From: Ruminococcaceae bacterium UBA1405
GTDB lineage: Bacteria > Bacillota > Clostridia > Oscillospirales > Ruminococcaceae
NCBI GenBank assembly: GCA_002305685.1
Contig: DBQB01000003.1
Span: forward strand, 25,794-89,793
DNA length: 64,000 nucleotides
Direction: 5' to 3'
How positions within the stretch are numbered: the first letter of the stretch is position 1; each line of letters begins with the position of its first letter. Shown here piece after piece: positions 52,020 to 60,678 of the stretch. A program made the translations under genes and the position numbers. Below the pieces are notes generated by a model. It saw only the letters and a program-made list of their open reading frames with translations, had not been told where the DNA came from and did no database searches.

Positions 52020-52426
52020 ATCAAGATGATCTTCAGTGGATATTGTATGATGTAGCAAATTCTTAACATACAGGCAAAACCTCATTTTCTGTGTGTAAAC
52101 GAGAAAAATTACACCTTCATCATTTTGGGGTATACCGAAGCAAGTACATCAAAAGATTTTGGGGATCCAATCCGATTTATGGGAACACTTTTCCTCAATA
52201 AAAAACGCCTTAATTCATCTACTATTTTAATATATATTTTTTGTATGTCAATGATATTATATGGATAATGTCCAAATTTGCATTGCGTGTCAAGTAAATC
52301 CAGAATAGCAAATGGTTCATACCTTTACCGCAATGATTCTTCGGCTATTGCCCCAAGATATGGACTTCAGCCTTTGACCGTAAACCGTTTGATCTTGCAA
52401 ATTTTGAAAGCAGCAGTTGTATTTTT
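52020..52426. other. AT-rich intergenic region with a minus-strand promoter
   Basis: The best signal is a minus-strand TTGACA (52246-52251), a 16-base spacer and TAAAAT (52224-52229), which would give the exporter mRNA a leader of nearly 300 bases. No gene or known riboswitch was recognised in this leader. Confidence 0.45.
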
Positions 52427-52455
52427 CGGAAAATTCCGCTAAAATAGAAGGGAAA
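52427..52455 (+). promoter_or_regulatory. Promoter of the amidohydrolase gene
   Basis: TTGTAT (52427-52432), a 17-base spacer and TAAAAT (52450-52455), about 70 bases before the start codon. Confidence 0.55.
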
Positions 52456-52526
52456 TTCAAGGGTAATATGCAGGGGACACATATCCTCCCTGCGAAACAC
52501 CCAAAAAACAGTAGGAGATGATCCCT

Positions 52527-53699
52527 ATGATCGCACTCAAAGGCGGAAAAGTTGTCACCGTCACCGGCAGCACCTTCGAAAACGGCGTCGTATTGGTAGA
52601 GGACGGCAAGATCTGTGCCGTTGGCTCCGCCGACACCATAGCCATTCCCCAGGACGCCGAGTTGGTGGACGTCACCGGCAAATGGGTAACCCCCGGCCTC
52701 ATCGACGCCCACACCCATATCTCCACCTTCGCCGAGCCCTCCCCCAGACCCAACATCGGGGACGGCAACGAGATCACCGACCCCATCACCGCCCAGCTGC
52801 GGGCCATCGACTCCATCAATCCCCATGACCTGGCCATCGCCAAAGCTCGGGAAGCCGGTTTCACTACCTGCTATACCGGTCCCGGTTCCGCCAACGTCAT
52901 CGGCGGCACCGGCATCAGCTTTAAGTGCAAAAACGGGGATTCCCTCTTTGATATCGTCATCCCCGGCTCCGCTCAGATGAAGATGGCGCTGGGAGAAAAC
53001 CCCAAAAACTGCTATGGCGGCAACAGCAAAAAGATGCCCCAGACCAGAATGGCTGTGGCGGCGCTGCTGCGGGAAACCCTCTACAACGCCAAGGTATATT
53101 CCGACAAGCTGAAAGCAGCGGAAAGCGATCCCTCCAAAGCGCCCACCCCCAACTTTAAGCTGGATGCGCTGGTACCGGTGGTTCGGGGCGAGATGAAGGT
53201 GCGTATCCACTGCCACCGCGCCGACGACATCACCACCGCCATCCGCATTGCAGAGGAATATCATCTGGATTATTCCATTGAGCACGCCACCGAGGGATAT
53301 AAGATTCTCAAGGTGCTCAAGGAGCATAACTGCACCTGTGTGGTAGGTCCGCTGCTGATGGACCCGGTCAAGATGGAAATCTGGGGCTGCCGCCAGGATA
53401 CCCCCGCCAAGATGGAAGAGGCCGGCATCAACTTCTGTCTGACCCAGGATACCTCCTCCGGAACCAGATGGCTGCCCATCAATGTGGGCATCTGCATGGC
53501 CAGAGGGCTTTCTGAGCAGGCTGCCTTTGAGGCGGTCACCATCCGTCCCGCCAAGCTGCTGGGCCTTTCCGACCGCATTGGTTCGCTGGAAGTGGGTAAG
53601 GATGCGGATATCGCCATCTTTGACGGGCATCCCTTCTCCAACTTTACCCTCTGCAAAGCCACAATGATCGACGGCGTATTTGAGTATAACGCGCTGTAA
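52527..53699 (+). CDS. Metal-dependent amidohydrolase (imidazolonepropionase-like)
   Basis: The 390-residue protein is of the amidohydrolase superfamily. GKWVTPGLIDAHTHIS carries the first metal histidines (HxH), and HCHRADD and IEHATEG supply the others. LTQDTSSGTRWLP takes the place of the usual catalytic Asp segment, and the C-terminus has the family GSLEVGKDADIAIFDGHPF. Relatives hydrolyse imidazolones, cyclic amides or prolyl dipeptides, and the substrate here is open. AGGAG 9 bases before the ATG at 52527 sets the start; the ATG at 52518 directly abuts the ribosome site. Confidence 0.88.
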   Translation: MIALKGGKVVTVTGSTFENGVVLVEDGKICAVGSADTIAIPQDAELVDVTGKWVTPGLIDAHTHISTFAEPSPRPNIGDGNEITDPITAQLRAIDSINPHDLAIAKAREAGFTTCYTGPGSANVIGGTGISFKCKNGDSLFDIVIPGSAQMKMALGENPKNCYGGNSKKMPQTRMAVAALLRETLYNAKVYSDKLKAAESDPSKAPTPNFKLDALVPVVRGEMKVRIHCHRADDITTAIRIAEEYHLDYSIEHATEGYKILKVLKEHNCTCVVGPLLMDPVKMEIWGCRQDTPAKMEEAGINFCLTQDTSSGTRWLPINVGICMARGLSEQAAFEAVTIRPAKLLGLSDRIGSLEVGKDADIAIFDGHPFSNFTLCKATMIDGVFEYNAL

Positions 53700-53725
53700 T
53701 CCCGGTCCATCTTTGCATTTTATAG

Positions 53726-53756
53726 AGGGCTGCCCCCAGGGTAGCCCTTTCTTTTT
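53726..53756 (+). terminator. Terminator of the amidohydrolase gene
   Basis: AGGGCT (53726-53731) pairs with AGCCCT (53743-53748), with additional CCC/GGG pairing inside, followed by TTCTTTTT. Confidence 0.7.
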
Positions 53757-53803
53757 CCCTGTGCTTGCGTTCAAAATCCCAGCTTGAGAAAGGCGCCCGA
53801 CAT

Positions 53804-54247
53804 ATGAAAATCATACAGATCACCGAAAACAAAAAACAATATCTCCCCCTTCTGCTGCTGGCAGACGAACAGGAAGATATGATCGACCGTTATCTGGAAC
53901 GGGGAACCATGTATTTGCTGGACGACGACGGCCCCAAAAGCGAATGTGTGGTCACCGACGAGGGAGACGGAATTCTGGAGATTAAAAACATCGCCACCGA
54001 TCCTGCCTTTCAGGGAAAAGGATACGGCAAAGCGCTCATCGCTTTCCTGGAAACCAGATACCGTGGCCGTTACCGTATCTTGCAGGTTGGCACCGGCGAT
54101 AGCCCGGCTACCATCCCTTTTTATGAGGGCTGCGGGTTTACCCGCTCCCACCGGCTGACAAACTTCTTCGTGGAACATTATGACCATCCCATCTACGAAG
54201 ATGGGGTCCAACTTGTGGACATGGTTTATCTGCGAAAAGAACTGTAA
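53804..54247 (+). CDS. GNAT-family N-acetyltransferase
   Basis: The 147-residue protein has the acetyl-CoA-binding motif A as IKNIATDPAFQGKGYGKALI (Q-x-x-G-x-G/A) and the FYEGCGF motif B. GNAT enzymes acetylate amines on small molecules or protein N-termini; the acceptor is unknown. The ATG at 53804 with AAAGGCG upstream gives the standard length. Confidence 0.9.
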   Translation: MKIIQITENKKQYLPLLLLADEQEDMIDRYLERGTMYLLDDDGPKSECVVTDEGDGILEIKNIATDPAFQGKGYGKALIAFLETRYRGRYRILQVGTGDSPATIPFYEGCGFTRSHRLTNFFVEHYDHPIYEDGVQLVDMVYLRKEL

Positions 54248-54265
54248 ACCGTTCTTTTGTATCTA

Positions 54266-54320
54266 TGCAAAAAAAGCGATCCGAATCTCTCACCGACAGG
54301 TGAAACATTCGGATCGCTTT
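54266..54320 (-). terminator. Terminator of the tRNA unit
   Basis: AAAGCGATCCGAAT (54273-54286) pairs exactly with ATTCGGATCGCTTT (54307-54320), with an inner CACC/GGTG pairing, and is followed on the minus strand by seven T. The stem begins at the last base of tRNA-Val. Confidence 0.85.
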
Positions 54321-54396
54321 GGTGGAGACGCACGGGCTCGAACCGTGGACCTCCTGCGTGTGAAGCAGGCGCTCTGACCAGCTGAGCTACGCCTCC
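54320..54396 (-). tRNA. tRNA-Val (anticodon CAC)
   Basis: A complete cloverleaf of 77 bases including an encoded CCA. The acceptor GGAGGCG pairs with CGTCTCC (one G-U). The D arm GCTCAGCTGGTCAGAGC, anticodon arm CCTGC-TTCACAC-GCAGG and T arm GTTCGAGC are present. The anticodon CAC reads GUG (Val). It follows tRNA-Ala in the same unit. Confidence 0.95.
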
Positions 54397-54452
54397 ATTG
54401 AGGGGTCAAAGCCTTTCTTGAGATACCGGAAAATCTTTTCCCACAGGAAAAG

Positions 54453-54528
54453 TGGTGGAGACGAAGAGGATCGAACTCTCGACCTTACGGATGCGAACCG
54501 TACGCTCTCCCAGCTGAGCTACGCCCCC
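54453..54528 (-). tRNA. tRNA-Ala (anticodon CGC)
   Basis: A complete 76-base cloverleaf with encoded CCA. The anticodon arm TACGG-TTCGCAT-CCGTA gives CGC, reading GCG (Ala). The acceptor GGGGGCG/CGTCTCC has the G3-U70 pair that marks alanine tRNA. It is the first tRNA of the pair. Confidence 0.95.
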
Positions 54529-54546
54529 AAAAATCGGTACGTATCT

Positions 54547-54574
54547 ATTATAGCGTCCTTTTTCAAAAAAGCAA
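54547..54574 (-). promoter_or_regulatory. Promoter of the tRNA-Ala/tRNA-Val unit
   Basis: On the minus strand TTGCTT (54569-54574), a 16-base spacer and TATAAT (54547-54552), close before tRNA-Ala. The -35 lies inside the base and T tract of the preceding gene's terminator. Confidence 0.65.
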
Positions 54575-54607
54575 CCCCTTTTTCCAATTTTTTTTGAAAA
54601 AGGGGTT
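54565..54607 (-). terminator. Terminator of the small membrane protein gene
   Basis: AACCCCTTTTTC pairs with GAAAAAGGGGTT (54573-54607) and six T follow on the minus strand. Confidence 0.75.
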
Positions 54608-54627
54608 GTTTTACCGGCGAACCTATC

Positions 54628-55035
54628 TCAACGGCCAAAGAGGTTCGCCAAAGGCTCCACCACGCTGTTGAGATTGGCAATGCCCTCGTTGAGCTCCTGA
54701 ATGTTGATGCTGGAAAGGGTTTTCAGCGCCTCGCCAACCGCCTTGAGCGCTTCTTCCAGAGCCGTGCCGCTCTGCGCCATCGTCGTGTTGATGTTCTCCG
54801 CAAGCTGTACAAAATCCACCCGATTGAGGGTTTTGATCAACTCGTCGAGATTGGCGGTGGTCACCTCCACCTGGGACATCAGCTGTGTTGCACTGGTGAC
54901 GAAAGCAAGAACGGTGGGACCAAACCAGGCCAGCAGCACAATCGCTCCTGTCAGTCCGATGAGCACCAACACCGTCAACAGCCGTAACCAAAACAACAAT
55001 TTCTTTGAAACCCGCAGCTGTTCCTCTTCCATCAT
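54628..55035 (-). CDS. Small single-pass membrane protein of unknown function
   Basis: This 135-residue protein has a short charged N-terminus (MMEEEQLRVSKK), one long hydrophobic helix (about residues 13-40, LLFWLRLLTVLVLIGLTGAI) and a C-terminal amphipathic coil with repeated Leu/Ile/Val spacing (LDELIKTLNRV, EALKAVGEALKTL, GIANLNSVVEPL). The pattern resembles membrane-anchored helical proteins related to methyl-accepting or apolipoprotein-like coils, but no family is recognised. GGAGGAG precedes the ATG at 55035. Confidence 0.75.
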   Translation of the reverse strand: MMEEEQLRVSKKLLFWLRLLTVLVLIGLTGAIVLLAWFGPTVLAFVTSATQLMSQVEVTTANLDELIKTLNRVDFVQLAENINTTMAQSGTALEEALKAVGEALKTLSSINIQELNEGIANLNSVVEPLANLFGR

Positions 55036-55141
55036 ACGCACTCCTCCTCGCCGTCTGTTGTTATCCATATTATAGACTTTGACCACCCATACTGCAACTG
55101 TTTTCCCAAGCATATCCATAATCCATTGGTTTTCAGACTAT

Positions 55142-55178
55142 AAAAAAACAAAGCCCGGAAAGATTCCAAGGCTTTGTT
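55142..55178 (-). terminator. Terminator of the alcohol dehydrogenase gene
   Basis: AACAAAGCC (55147-55155) pairs with GGCTTTGTT (55170-55178), followed on the minus strand by seven T. Confidence 0.8.
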
Positions 55179-55236
55179 CTTTTGGGAAATACAGCAAGGC
55201 TGTTACAGGTATGTGAAAGAAGATGTCGCCAATCGA

Positions 55237-56427
55237 TTAGAAATCGATCTCTTTGTCATAGTAGCAAGCCAGCAGCAGCTTCTCCATCTCCTCCTGAGAG
55301 GGCTGACGGGGATTGGAGCCGGTGCAGGCATCGCTGATGGCCAGAGCAGCAACGTCTTTGAGCTTGTCGTTAAACTCTTTCTCGTCGATAATACCACCCT
55401 CGTACTCCTTGATGCAGGTAGGAATATCCAGGGAAGCGTTCATCGCCTTGAGTTCATTGATCAGAGCGTCTACCAACTCGGTGGTGGTTTCACCCTTCAG
55501 TCCGATAAAGCGAGCGATCTCCGCATAACGCACCGCAGCGCTTTCCACCTTGGAGTTATATTTGATCACCTTGGGCAGATACATAGCGTTGGCGCAACCG
55601 TGAACGATATGTCCACCGGTAAAGGCAGCGCCGGTCTTATGCGCCATAGAGTGAACGATACCCAGCAGCGCATTGGAGAAAGCCATACCAGCCAGGCACT
55701 GAGCATTGTGCATCCGGTCACGGGCAGCCATATCGCCGTCATAGGAAGCCTTCAGATCGTTATGGATCATCTTGATGGCGTGCAGCGCCAGAGGATCGGT
55801 ATAATCGCAGTTCATGGTGGAAACATACGCCTCGATGGCATGGGTCATCGCGTCCATACCGGTGTGGGCGGTGAGTTTCTTGGGCATGGTCTCAGCCAGC
55901 TCAGGATCCACAATGGCCACATCGGGAGTGATGTTAAAGTCAGCCAGAGGATATTTGATACCCTTCTGATAGTCGGTGATAACCGAGAAAGCGGTTACCT
56001 CAGTAGCGGTACCGGAGGTAGAAGGAATGGCGCAGAAACGAGCTTTGGTGCGCAGGGTGGGGAAGTTGAAGGGGATAATCAGCTGCTCCATGGTGGTGTC
56101 GGGATATTCATAGAAAGCCCACATCGCCTTTGCAGCATCGATGGGAGAACCGCCGCCCATGGCTACGATCCAGTCAGGCTGGAATTCCTGCATCATCTTG
56201 GCGCCCTTCATAACGGTTTCAACACTGGGATCGGGCTCAACGCCTTCAAACAGCTTAACCTCCATGCCGGCTTCCTTCAGGTACTCAACCGCACGGTCCA
56301 GAAAACCGAAACGTTTCATAGAGCCGCCGCCAACAACGACAATCGCTTTGGAACCCTTCAGATTTTTCAGTTCCTCCAAGGAGCCTTTGCCATGGTATAA
56401 ATCGCGGGGAAGTGTAAAACGAGCCAT
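55237..56427 (-). CDS. Iron-containing alcohol dehydrogenase
   Basis: The 396-residue group III dehydrogenase reduces aldehydes with NAD(P)H during fermentation. It has the cofactor motif MGGGSPIDAAKAM, IPSTSGTATEVTAFSVI, and the iron-binding Asp/His set in DPELAETMPKKLTAHTGMDA and MAHKTGAAFTGGHIVHG. It is of the butanol/1,3-propanediol dehydrogenase type; the exact alcohol is not decided. GGAGG lies 8 bases before the ATG at 56427. A Rex-like operator at its promoter suggests control by the NADH/NAD ratio. It is divergent from a LysR regulator. Confidence 0.94.
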   Translation of the reverse strand: MARFTLPRDLYHGKGSLEELKNLKGSKAIVVVGGGSMKRFGFLDRAVEYLKEAGMEVKLFEGVEPDPSVETVMKGAKMMQEFQPDWIVAMGGGSPIDAAKAMWAFYEYPDTTMEQLIIPFNFPTLRTKARFCAIPSTSGTATEVTAFSVITDYQKGIKYPLADFNITPDVAIVDPELAETMPKKLTAHTGMDAMTHAIEAYVSTMNCDYTDPLALHAIKMIHNDLKASYDGDMAARDRMHNAQCLAGMAFSNALLGIVHSMAHKTGAAFTGGHIVHGCANAMYLPKVIKYNSKVESAAVRYAEIARFIGLKGETTTELVDALINELKAMNASLDIPTCIKEYEGGIIDEKEFNDKLKDVAALAISDACTGSNPRQPSQEEMEKLLLACYYDKEIDF

Positions 56428-56583
56428 TTCAATTACCTCCATTTTGTATACAAACAACCGGTGTACAAACTGTCTTTCCTACAACAGAAGTATAAACGTT
56501 TGAAAATTAACAAAGCCTTTACACTTTCTGTGTTAAACGGTAAAACAATCGAAAATAATCTGTAAATCAGCGTTATTATGAGA

Positions 56584-56611
56584 TTGTTTTTCTTTTAACA
56601 AGTTCATTATA
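56584..56611 (-). promoter_or_regulatory. Adh promoter with Rex-like operator
   Basis: The minus-strand -10 TATAAT (56606-56611) is followed within five bases by TTGTTAAAAGAAAAACAA (56584-56601 read on the minus strand). This matches 12 of 14 fixed positions of the Rex consensus TTGTTAA-N4-TTAACAA. A weaker second match lies near 56531-56547. Rex represses fermentation genes when NADH is low, so occupancy here would block transcription start. Confidence 0.6.
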
Positions 56612-56725
56612 GCATTGCGCATCGCAGTTTTGAAATATATAATATATATTGCATACATATAAAAATCAATATATTATAATCCCTCTGTATCCGTCTGCGG
56701 GATTTTCAAAAAGGAGGTAAAAACC

Positions 56726-57667
56726 ATGCAGCTGATCCAACTGCAATATGCTGTCGCCGTCGCGCAGCACGGCAGCATCACAGAAGCCGCCAAAAGCCTC
56801 TACATTGCCCAGCCCAATCTGAGCAAAGCCCTCAAAGAATTGGAGGAAGAATTGGGCATTTTGATCTTTTCCCGCACCACCCGGGGGGTTGTCCCCACCG
56901 AGGCAGGAAAACGATTCCTTTCCGGCGCTGCGGAAATCCTGCAAAAGATGGAAGAATTGCAGACAATTACGCAACAAAGAGGAGAAATGCTGTTTCGCCT
57001 GCACATCACCTTTTCGCCCTATCTTGATCCCATCCCCCCCATACTGGAGCGGCTGGCGTCGATGCAGCACAGCGCACCGGATACCGACTGGGACATCGCT
57101 TTCATCCAGACCGGAGCGGTAAAGGCCATTGAGGCCCTCACCGGTGGGGAGAGCGAACTGGCGGTGCTGTGCTATCCGGAACGCTACCATCGTTTTTTCC
57201 AGCAGCAGTTTACCAAAAACCAGTTTGATATCCATCCGCTGGCCCAACAACCCTTTTACCTGGTTTGTTCCCGGCAGCATCCGCTGGCAGGCCAAAAACA
57301 GGTCAATCCCCAACAACTTACCGGACTTCCCCGCCTGATGCTGGACGGTACCCTTCCTTCCCTTTCCCAACGCCAGCGCCGGGAGGTTGCGGAATATTTT
57401 CCCAACCACAGGGTACTGCGTTGCTCAGACCGGGATCTTGCATTCTCCACCCTTACAGCGCTGCCCGGCAGCTTTCTCTGGCATCCACCCATGTCCGTCC
57501 CACAGCTGGAAAGATACGGACTATCCCAAATTTGCTGCCGGGAGGCGGGAAGTTTCCGCATCGTGGCGGCGATACCGCCAAAACGCTCTCATTCCCCGGC
57601 AGTAAGACGGTTTATCCGTTTTATCACCGAGTCTATGACCGATTTCTACAATCCCAAGGAACGATAA
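56726..57667 (+). CDS. LysR-family transcription regulator
   Basis: The 313-residue regulator has the N-terminal winged helix-turn-helix (AVAQHGSITEAAKSLYIAQP, NLSKALKELEEELG, RTTRGVVPTEAGKRFL) and a two-lobe effector domain. AAGGAGG precedes the ATG. It is divergent from the alcohol dehydrogenase across 298 bases, the usual arrangement for a regulator and its target. The inducer is unknown. It ends in a bidirectional terminator facing the ABC-2 genes. Confidence 0.93.
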   Translation: MQLIQLQYAVAVAQHGSITEAAKSLYIAQPNLSKALKELEEELGILIFSRTTRGVVPTEAGKRFLSGAAEILQKMEELQTITQQRGEMLFRLHITFSPYLDPIPPILERLASMQHSAPDTDWDIAFIQTGAVKAIEALTGGESELAVLCYPERYHRFFQQQFTKNQFDIHPLAQQPFYLVCSRQHPLAGQKQVNPQQLTGLPRLMLDGTLPSLSQRQRREVAEYFPNHRVLRCSDRDLAFSTLTALPGSFLWHPPMSVPQLERYGLSQICCREAGSFRIVAAIPPKRSHSPAVRRFIRFITESMTDFYNPKER

Positions 57668-57677
57668 AAGACATGAT

Positions 57678-57733
57678 AAAATCCCCCTTAACCCTTTTGG
57701 CGCTGCTTTGCCCCAAAGGGTTACGGGGGATTT
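57678..57733. terminator. Bidirectional terminator
   Basis: AAATCCCCC-TT-AACCCTTT pairs with AAAGGGTT-A-CGGGGGATTT. T-rich sequence follows on both strands (TTTCTCTTT and TTTTATC) between convergent units. Confidence 0.8.
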
Positions 57734-57796
57734 CTCTTTCCGGTAGATGATTTTTCAACAAAGCCTTCCGTGATCTGTCCGATCCTTCTTTCTGAA

Positions 57797-58573
57797 TCAG
57801 GACCCTGTGGAGCGGTAATGGCGCAGTCCGACACGCCACAGCACGGCGCAGGGAATCAGGAACAGCAGGGAAAGCAGCGGGAAAAGCATATATCCACGCC
57901 ACCGGCTTCTGCCGATGAGATAGAGAAACGGATAATACTGAAACAGCGCCAGCGGCACAATATAGGTAAAGAAGCGCAGCACCTCCTTGCCATAGATGAC
58001 AAAGGGATACTGTCCAAACTCCCGTCCCCCATCGGTAAAGATATTGATAAACTCCAACCCCTGTATGGTAAAAAAGCAGATACTGGCGTAGATGATAAAC
58101 AGTCCGGAGAAAACCAGCATTCCGCACACCACCATCAGTACCAGGGTCAGCACCTTATCCGGCGTCCAGCTTACCCCACTGGCGGGAAGGGCATAGCAGA
58201 AGATCACCACCGCCTGCAGCAGCCTTCCCAACCGGCTTAAATCCACCCTGCTGGCCACCACCTGAAATACAATCCCTCTGGGACGCACCAGCATCCGGTC
58301 AAACTGACCATTTCCCAACATACTGGAAAAGGTGTCAAATCCCCGAAAGAAACATTCCGCCAGGGAGAAGGCCATCAGCACCGTGGCAAAGCAGAGCAGC
58401 ACCTGGGGAAAGGTAAAACCTTCCACCGTGTGAAACCGTTCCATCATAAAATAGACCGCCAGCACCCCGGTAAAGGAGGAGACGAACTGGGATAGCAGCG
58501 TCATCACAAAGGAGGCGCGATACTCCATCAGCCCTCGCAGATAGATGGCAAAATAGCGAAAATACAGTCTCAT
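57797..58573 (-). CDS. ABC-2 type permease, system 1, second subunit
   Basis: This 258-residue membrane protein has six hydrophobic segments and is of the DUF990/COG3694-like permease group (FDRMLVRPRGIVFQ and YPFVIYGKEVLRFFTYIVPLALFQYYP). The ATG at 58573 after GGGAGG is preferred over an earlier in-frame start at 58636. It is the last gene of an ATPase-permease-permease operon, 4 bases after the preceding stop. Exported substrate unknown. Confidence 0.9.
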   Translation of the reverse strand: MRLYFRYFAIYLRGLMEYRASFVMTLLSQFVSSFTGVLAVYFMMERFHTVEGFTFPQVLLCFATVLMAFSLAECFFRGFDTFSSMLGNGQFDRMLVRPRGIVFQVVASRVDLSRLGRLLQAVVIFCYALPASGVSWTPDKVLTLVLMVVCGMLVFSGLFIIYASICFFTIQGLEFINIFTDGGREFGQYPFVIYGKEVLRFFTYIVPLALFQYYPFLYLIGRSRWRGYMLFPLLSLLFLIPCAVLWRVGLRHYRSTGS

Positions 58574-58577
58574 CTTT

Positions 58578-59381
58578 TCACCCTCCCTGTACCACCACAC
58601 GCCGCAGCGCCCGTCGTATCCAAAGATTTCCCACAAACAGCAGCGCCGCCAGCCAGAACAGCTGAAGGATCACAGCGTTTGCCAGCTCCCCACCGGCGAT
58701 ATCCCCGATGTAAACCCGCAGCGGCAGATTCTGCATCGCTGCAAAAGGGGTCAAAGTTAAGATATCCTGCATCTTTTGGGGCATAAAAGGGATGGGAATC
58801 AGCCCTCCGCTGAGAAATTCTCCTGCTGTCGCCATCACCATCCGCACCCCTGACGGGGACATGGTGTAAAACACCAGGATATAGGCCAGCATCTGAAAAG
58901 CCAGCATGGTAAAAAAGCCCAAAACCAGCGTCATTAAAAAGAGCAGCAGTGTCTGTATGCTGTCTGGCAGCATCAGTCCGTAAGGTTTGGGAAGCAGAAA
59001 AGACACCGTAAGAACCGGGATACACCGCAGAAACGCCCCGGCGGAACGGTTGGCTGCCTGTTTGAGAAACCACATGGAATATACCGGAATCGGCCTTGCC
59101 AGCTCATAGGCAATGGTCCCCTGGGTGATCTGGGCAAAGATTTCGTTATCATATCCCCATGTCATAAACAGCCAGAGAAACGCCTGCTGAAGCCATACAT
59201 AGGAGGCGGTCTGCTGAAACGCCATGGGAAAGGCGGCGGCATCGGCGCGATAGAAAGCCCGGTACATCAAAACCAACATCCCGCCCCAAAAAAACTGGGT
59301 GGCCATCCCCGCATAGGCCGCCGCCCGGTATTGCAGGCTGTTGAGAAAACGAATCCGGAAAAAACTCAGGTATTTTTTCAT
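58578..59381 (-). CDS. ABC-2 type permease, system 1, first subunit
   Basis: This 267-residue membrane protein with about six helices is of the COG4587-like permease group (RFLNSLQYRAAAYAGMATQF near the start, ITQGTIAYELARPI in the middle). Its ATG overlaps the ATPase stop by four bases (ATGA), so it is translationally coupled. It would form a heterodimeric channel with the following gene product. Confidence 0.9.
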   Translation of the reverse strand: MKKYLSFFRIRFLNSLQYRAAAYAGMATQFFWGGMLVLMYRAFYRADAAAFPMAFQQTASYVWLQQAFLWLFMTWGYDNEIFAQITQGTIAYELARPIPVYSMWFLKQAANRSAGAFLRCIPVLTVSFLLPKPYGLMLPDSIQTLLLFLMTLVLGFFTMLAFQMLAYILVFYTMSPSGVRMVMATAGEFLSGGLIPIPFMPQKMQDILTLTPFAAMQNLPLRVYIGDIAGGELANAVILQLFWLAALLFVGNLWIRRALRRVVVQGG

Positions 59382-60358
59382 ATCTGAAACTCCTCATACA
59401 GCGATACCACCAGCTCCTCCGCAGAGATTCCCGCCACCGACAGATCGGTGATCTCCGCATGGGCGGAAAGCTGTTCGATGGCTTTGGAGACAGAAAGAAT
59501 CCGGGTATCCACCGCAAACACCCCATGGCCGCTGCGCAGCTGTACCGTATGGATTCCCTCTCCCTCCACCGGCACAAAATCACCGCCGCTAAACTCCACC
59601 GTCAAGGTCCGCACGGCGCTGTTTCGCGCCTTGAGCTGCTCCAGAGAGCCATCCAACAGAATCCGTCCCTTGCCGATGAGCAGAATCCTTTGGGTCAGCG
59701 CCTCAATATCCTGCATATCGTGGGTGGTAAGGATAACGGTGGTTTTCTGCTCTGCATTTAACTGACGGATAAAATCCCGCACTGCAATTTTGGATACCGC
59801 GTCCAGCCCGATGGTGGGCTCGTCCAAAAACAAAATCTTGGGACTATGGATCAGCGAGGCTGCAATCTCGCAGCGCATCCGCTGTCCCAAACTCAGCTGC
59901 CGGGCGGGGGTGCGCAGAATCTCCCCCAGTTCCAGCATCTGTGCGAGCATATCCAGGTTGCGGCAGTATCGGGCCGGTTCCACCTCATAGATATCCCGCA
60001 GCAGTTCCATGGAATCAATCACCGGCACATCCCACCACAGTTGGGACCGCTGGCCAAACACCACCCCAATGCGCCGCACATGTTCTTTCCGGTTTTTCCA
60101 GGGAACCAGCCCATCGATACGGCATTCCCCGCTGTCCGGGGTGAGGATGCCGCTCATAACCTTGATGGTACTGCTTTTTCCCGCGCCGTTGGGACCGATA
60201 TATCCCACCATCTCCCCCTTTCCAATGGAGAAGCTGATATCTTGCAGCGCGTGAATCTCGGTGTACTCCTTTCGGAACAGGGCTTTGACAGCCTCCTTCA
60301 TTCCGGCGTTCCGCTTGGCGATGCGAAACGTTTTGCTGATGTGGTTAAGTTCGATCAT
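59378..60358 (-). CDS. ABC-2 system 1 ATP-binding protein
   Basis: The 326-residue ATPase has GYIGPNGAGKSSTIKVMSG (Walker A), the group-specific FGQRSQLWWDVP after it, the signature variant LSLGQRMRCEIA, Walker B ILFLDEPTIGLD and the switch His in TTHDMQD. A C-terminal extension of about 90 residues follows. This is the COG4586-type ATPase that pairs with two ABC-2 permeases. GGAGG precedes the ATG. Confidence 0.94.
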   Translation of the reverse strand: MIELNHISKTFRIAKRNAGMKEAVKALFRKEYTEIHALQDISFSIGKGEMVGYIGPNGAGKSSTIKVMSGILTPDSGECRIDGLVPWKNRKEHVRRIGVVFGQRSQLWWDVPVIDSMELLRDIYEVEPARYCRNLDMLAQMLELGEILRTPARQLSLGQRMRCEIAASLIHSPKILFLDEPTIGLDAVSKIAVRDFIRQLNAEQKTTVILTTHDMQDIEALTQRILLIGKGRILLDGSLEQLKARNSAVRTLTVEFSGGDFVPVEGEGIHTVQLRSGHGVFAVDTRILSVSKAIEQLSAHAEITDLSVAGISAEELVVSLYEEFQI

Positions 60359-60414
60359 CTCTTTCCTCCTTCATCAGTTACAGATCTTTCATCCTTCGGA
60401 GCCATAGGGAGCTC

Positions 60415-60443
60415 ATTATAGTACGAACCCATGGAAAAGTCCA
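60415..60443 (-). promoter_or_regulatory. Promoter of ABC-2 system 1
   Basis: On the minus strand TGGACT (60438-60443), a 17-base spacer and TATAAT (60415-60420), about 57 bases before the ATPase ATG. Sequence between this and the terminator at 60571 (60444-60570) shows only short palindromes (CTCACTGCGTGAG) and no gene. Confidence 0.55.
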
Positions 60444-60570
60444 GCAGCCGTCAAAAAATCGTAGGAATCCATAGTTTTTAAGGCTTTTCCTTGTCTGTTT
60501 TCACCGTTTCCTTGGTAAGTCACCACCACTCACCAGTGACAACGCGGCTCACTGCGTGAGATACCGTAAG

Positions 60571-60631
60571 AAAAAAAAACTGCCCCCGCTGATGGAGCAT
60601 GTATGAGATACACGCTCCGTCAGCGGGGGCA
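60571..60631 (-). terminator. Terminator of ABC-2 system 2
   Basis: A long stem (TGCCCCCGCTGA with TCAGCGGGGGCA, extended by GGAGC/GCTCC) is followed on the minus strand by nine T. Confidence 0.88.
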
Positions 60632-60678
60632 GGAATAGCACCATATTGGTTTTTTCGTCTTACGTGACCTTTCGCGTT

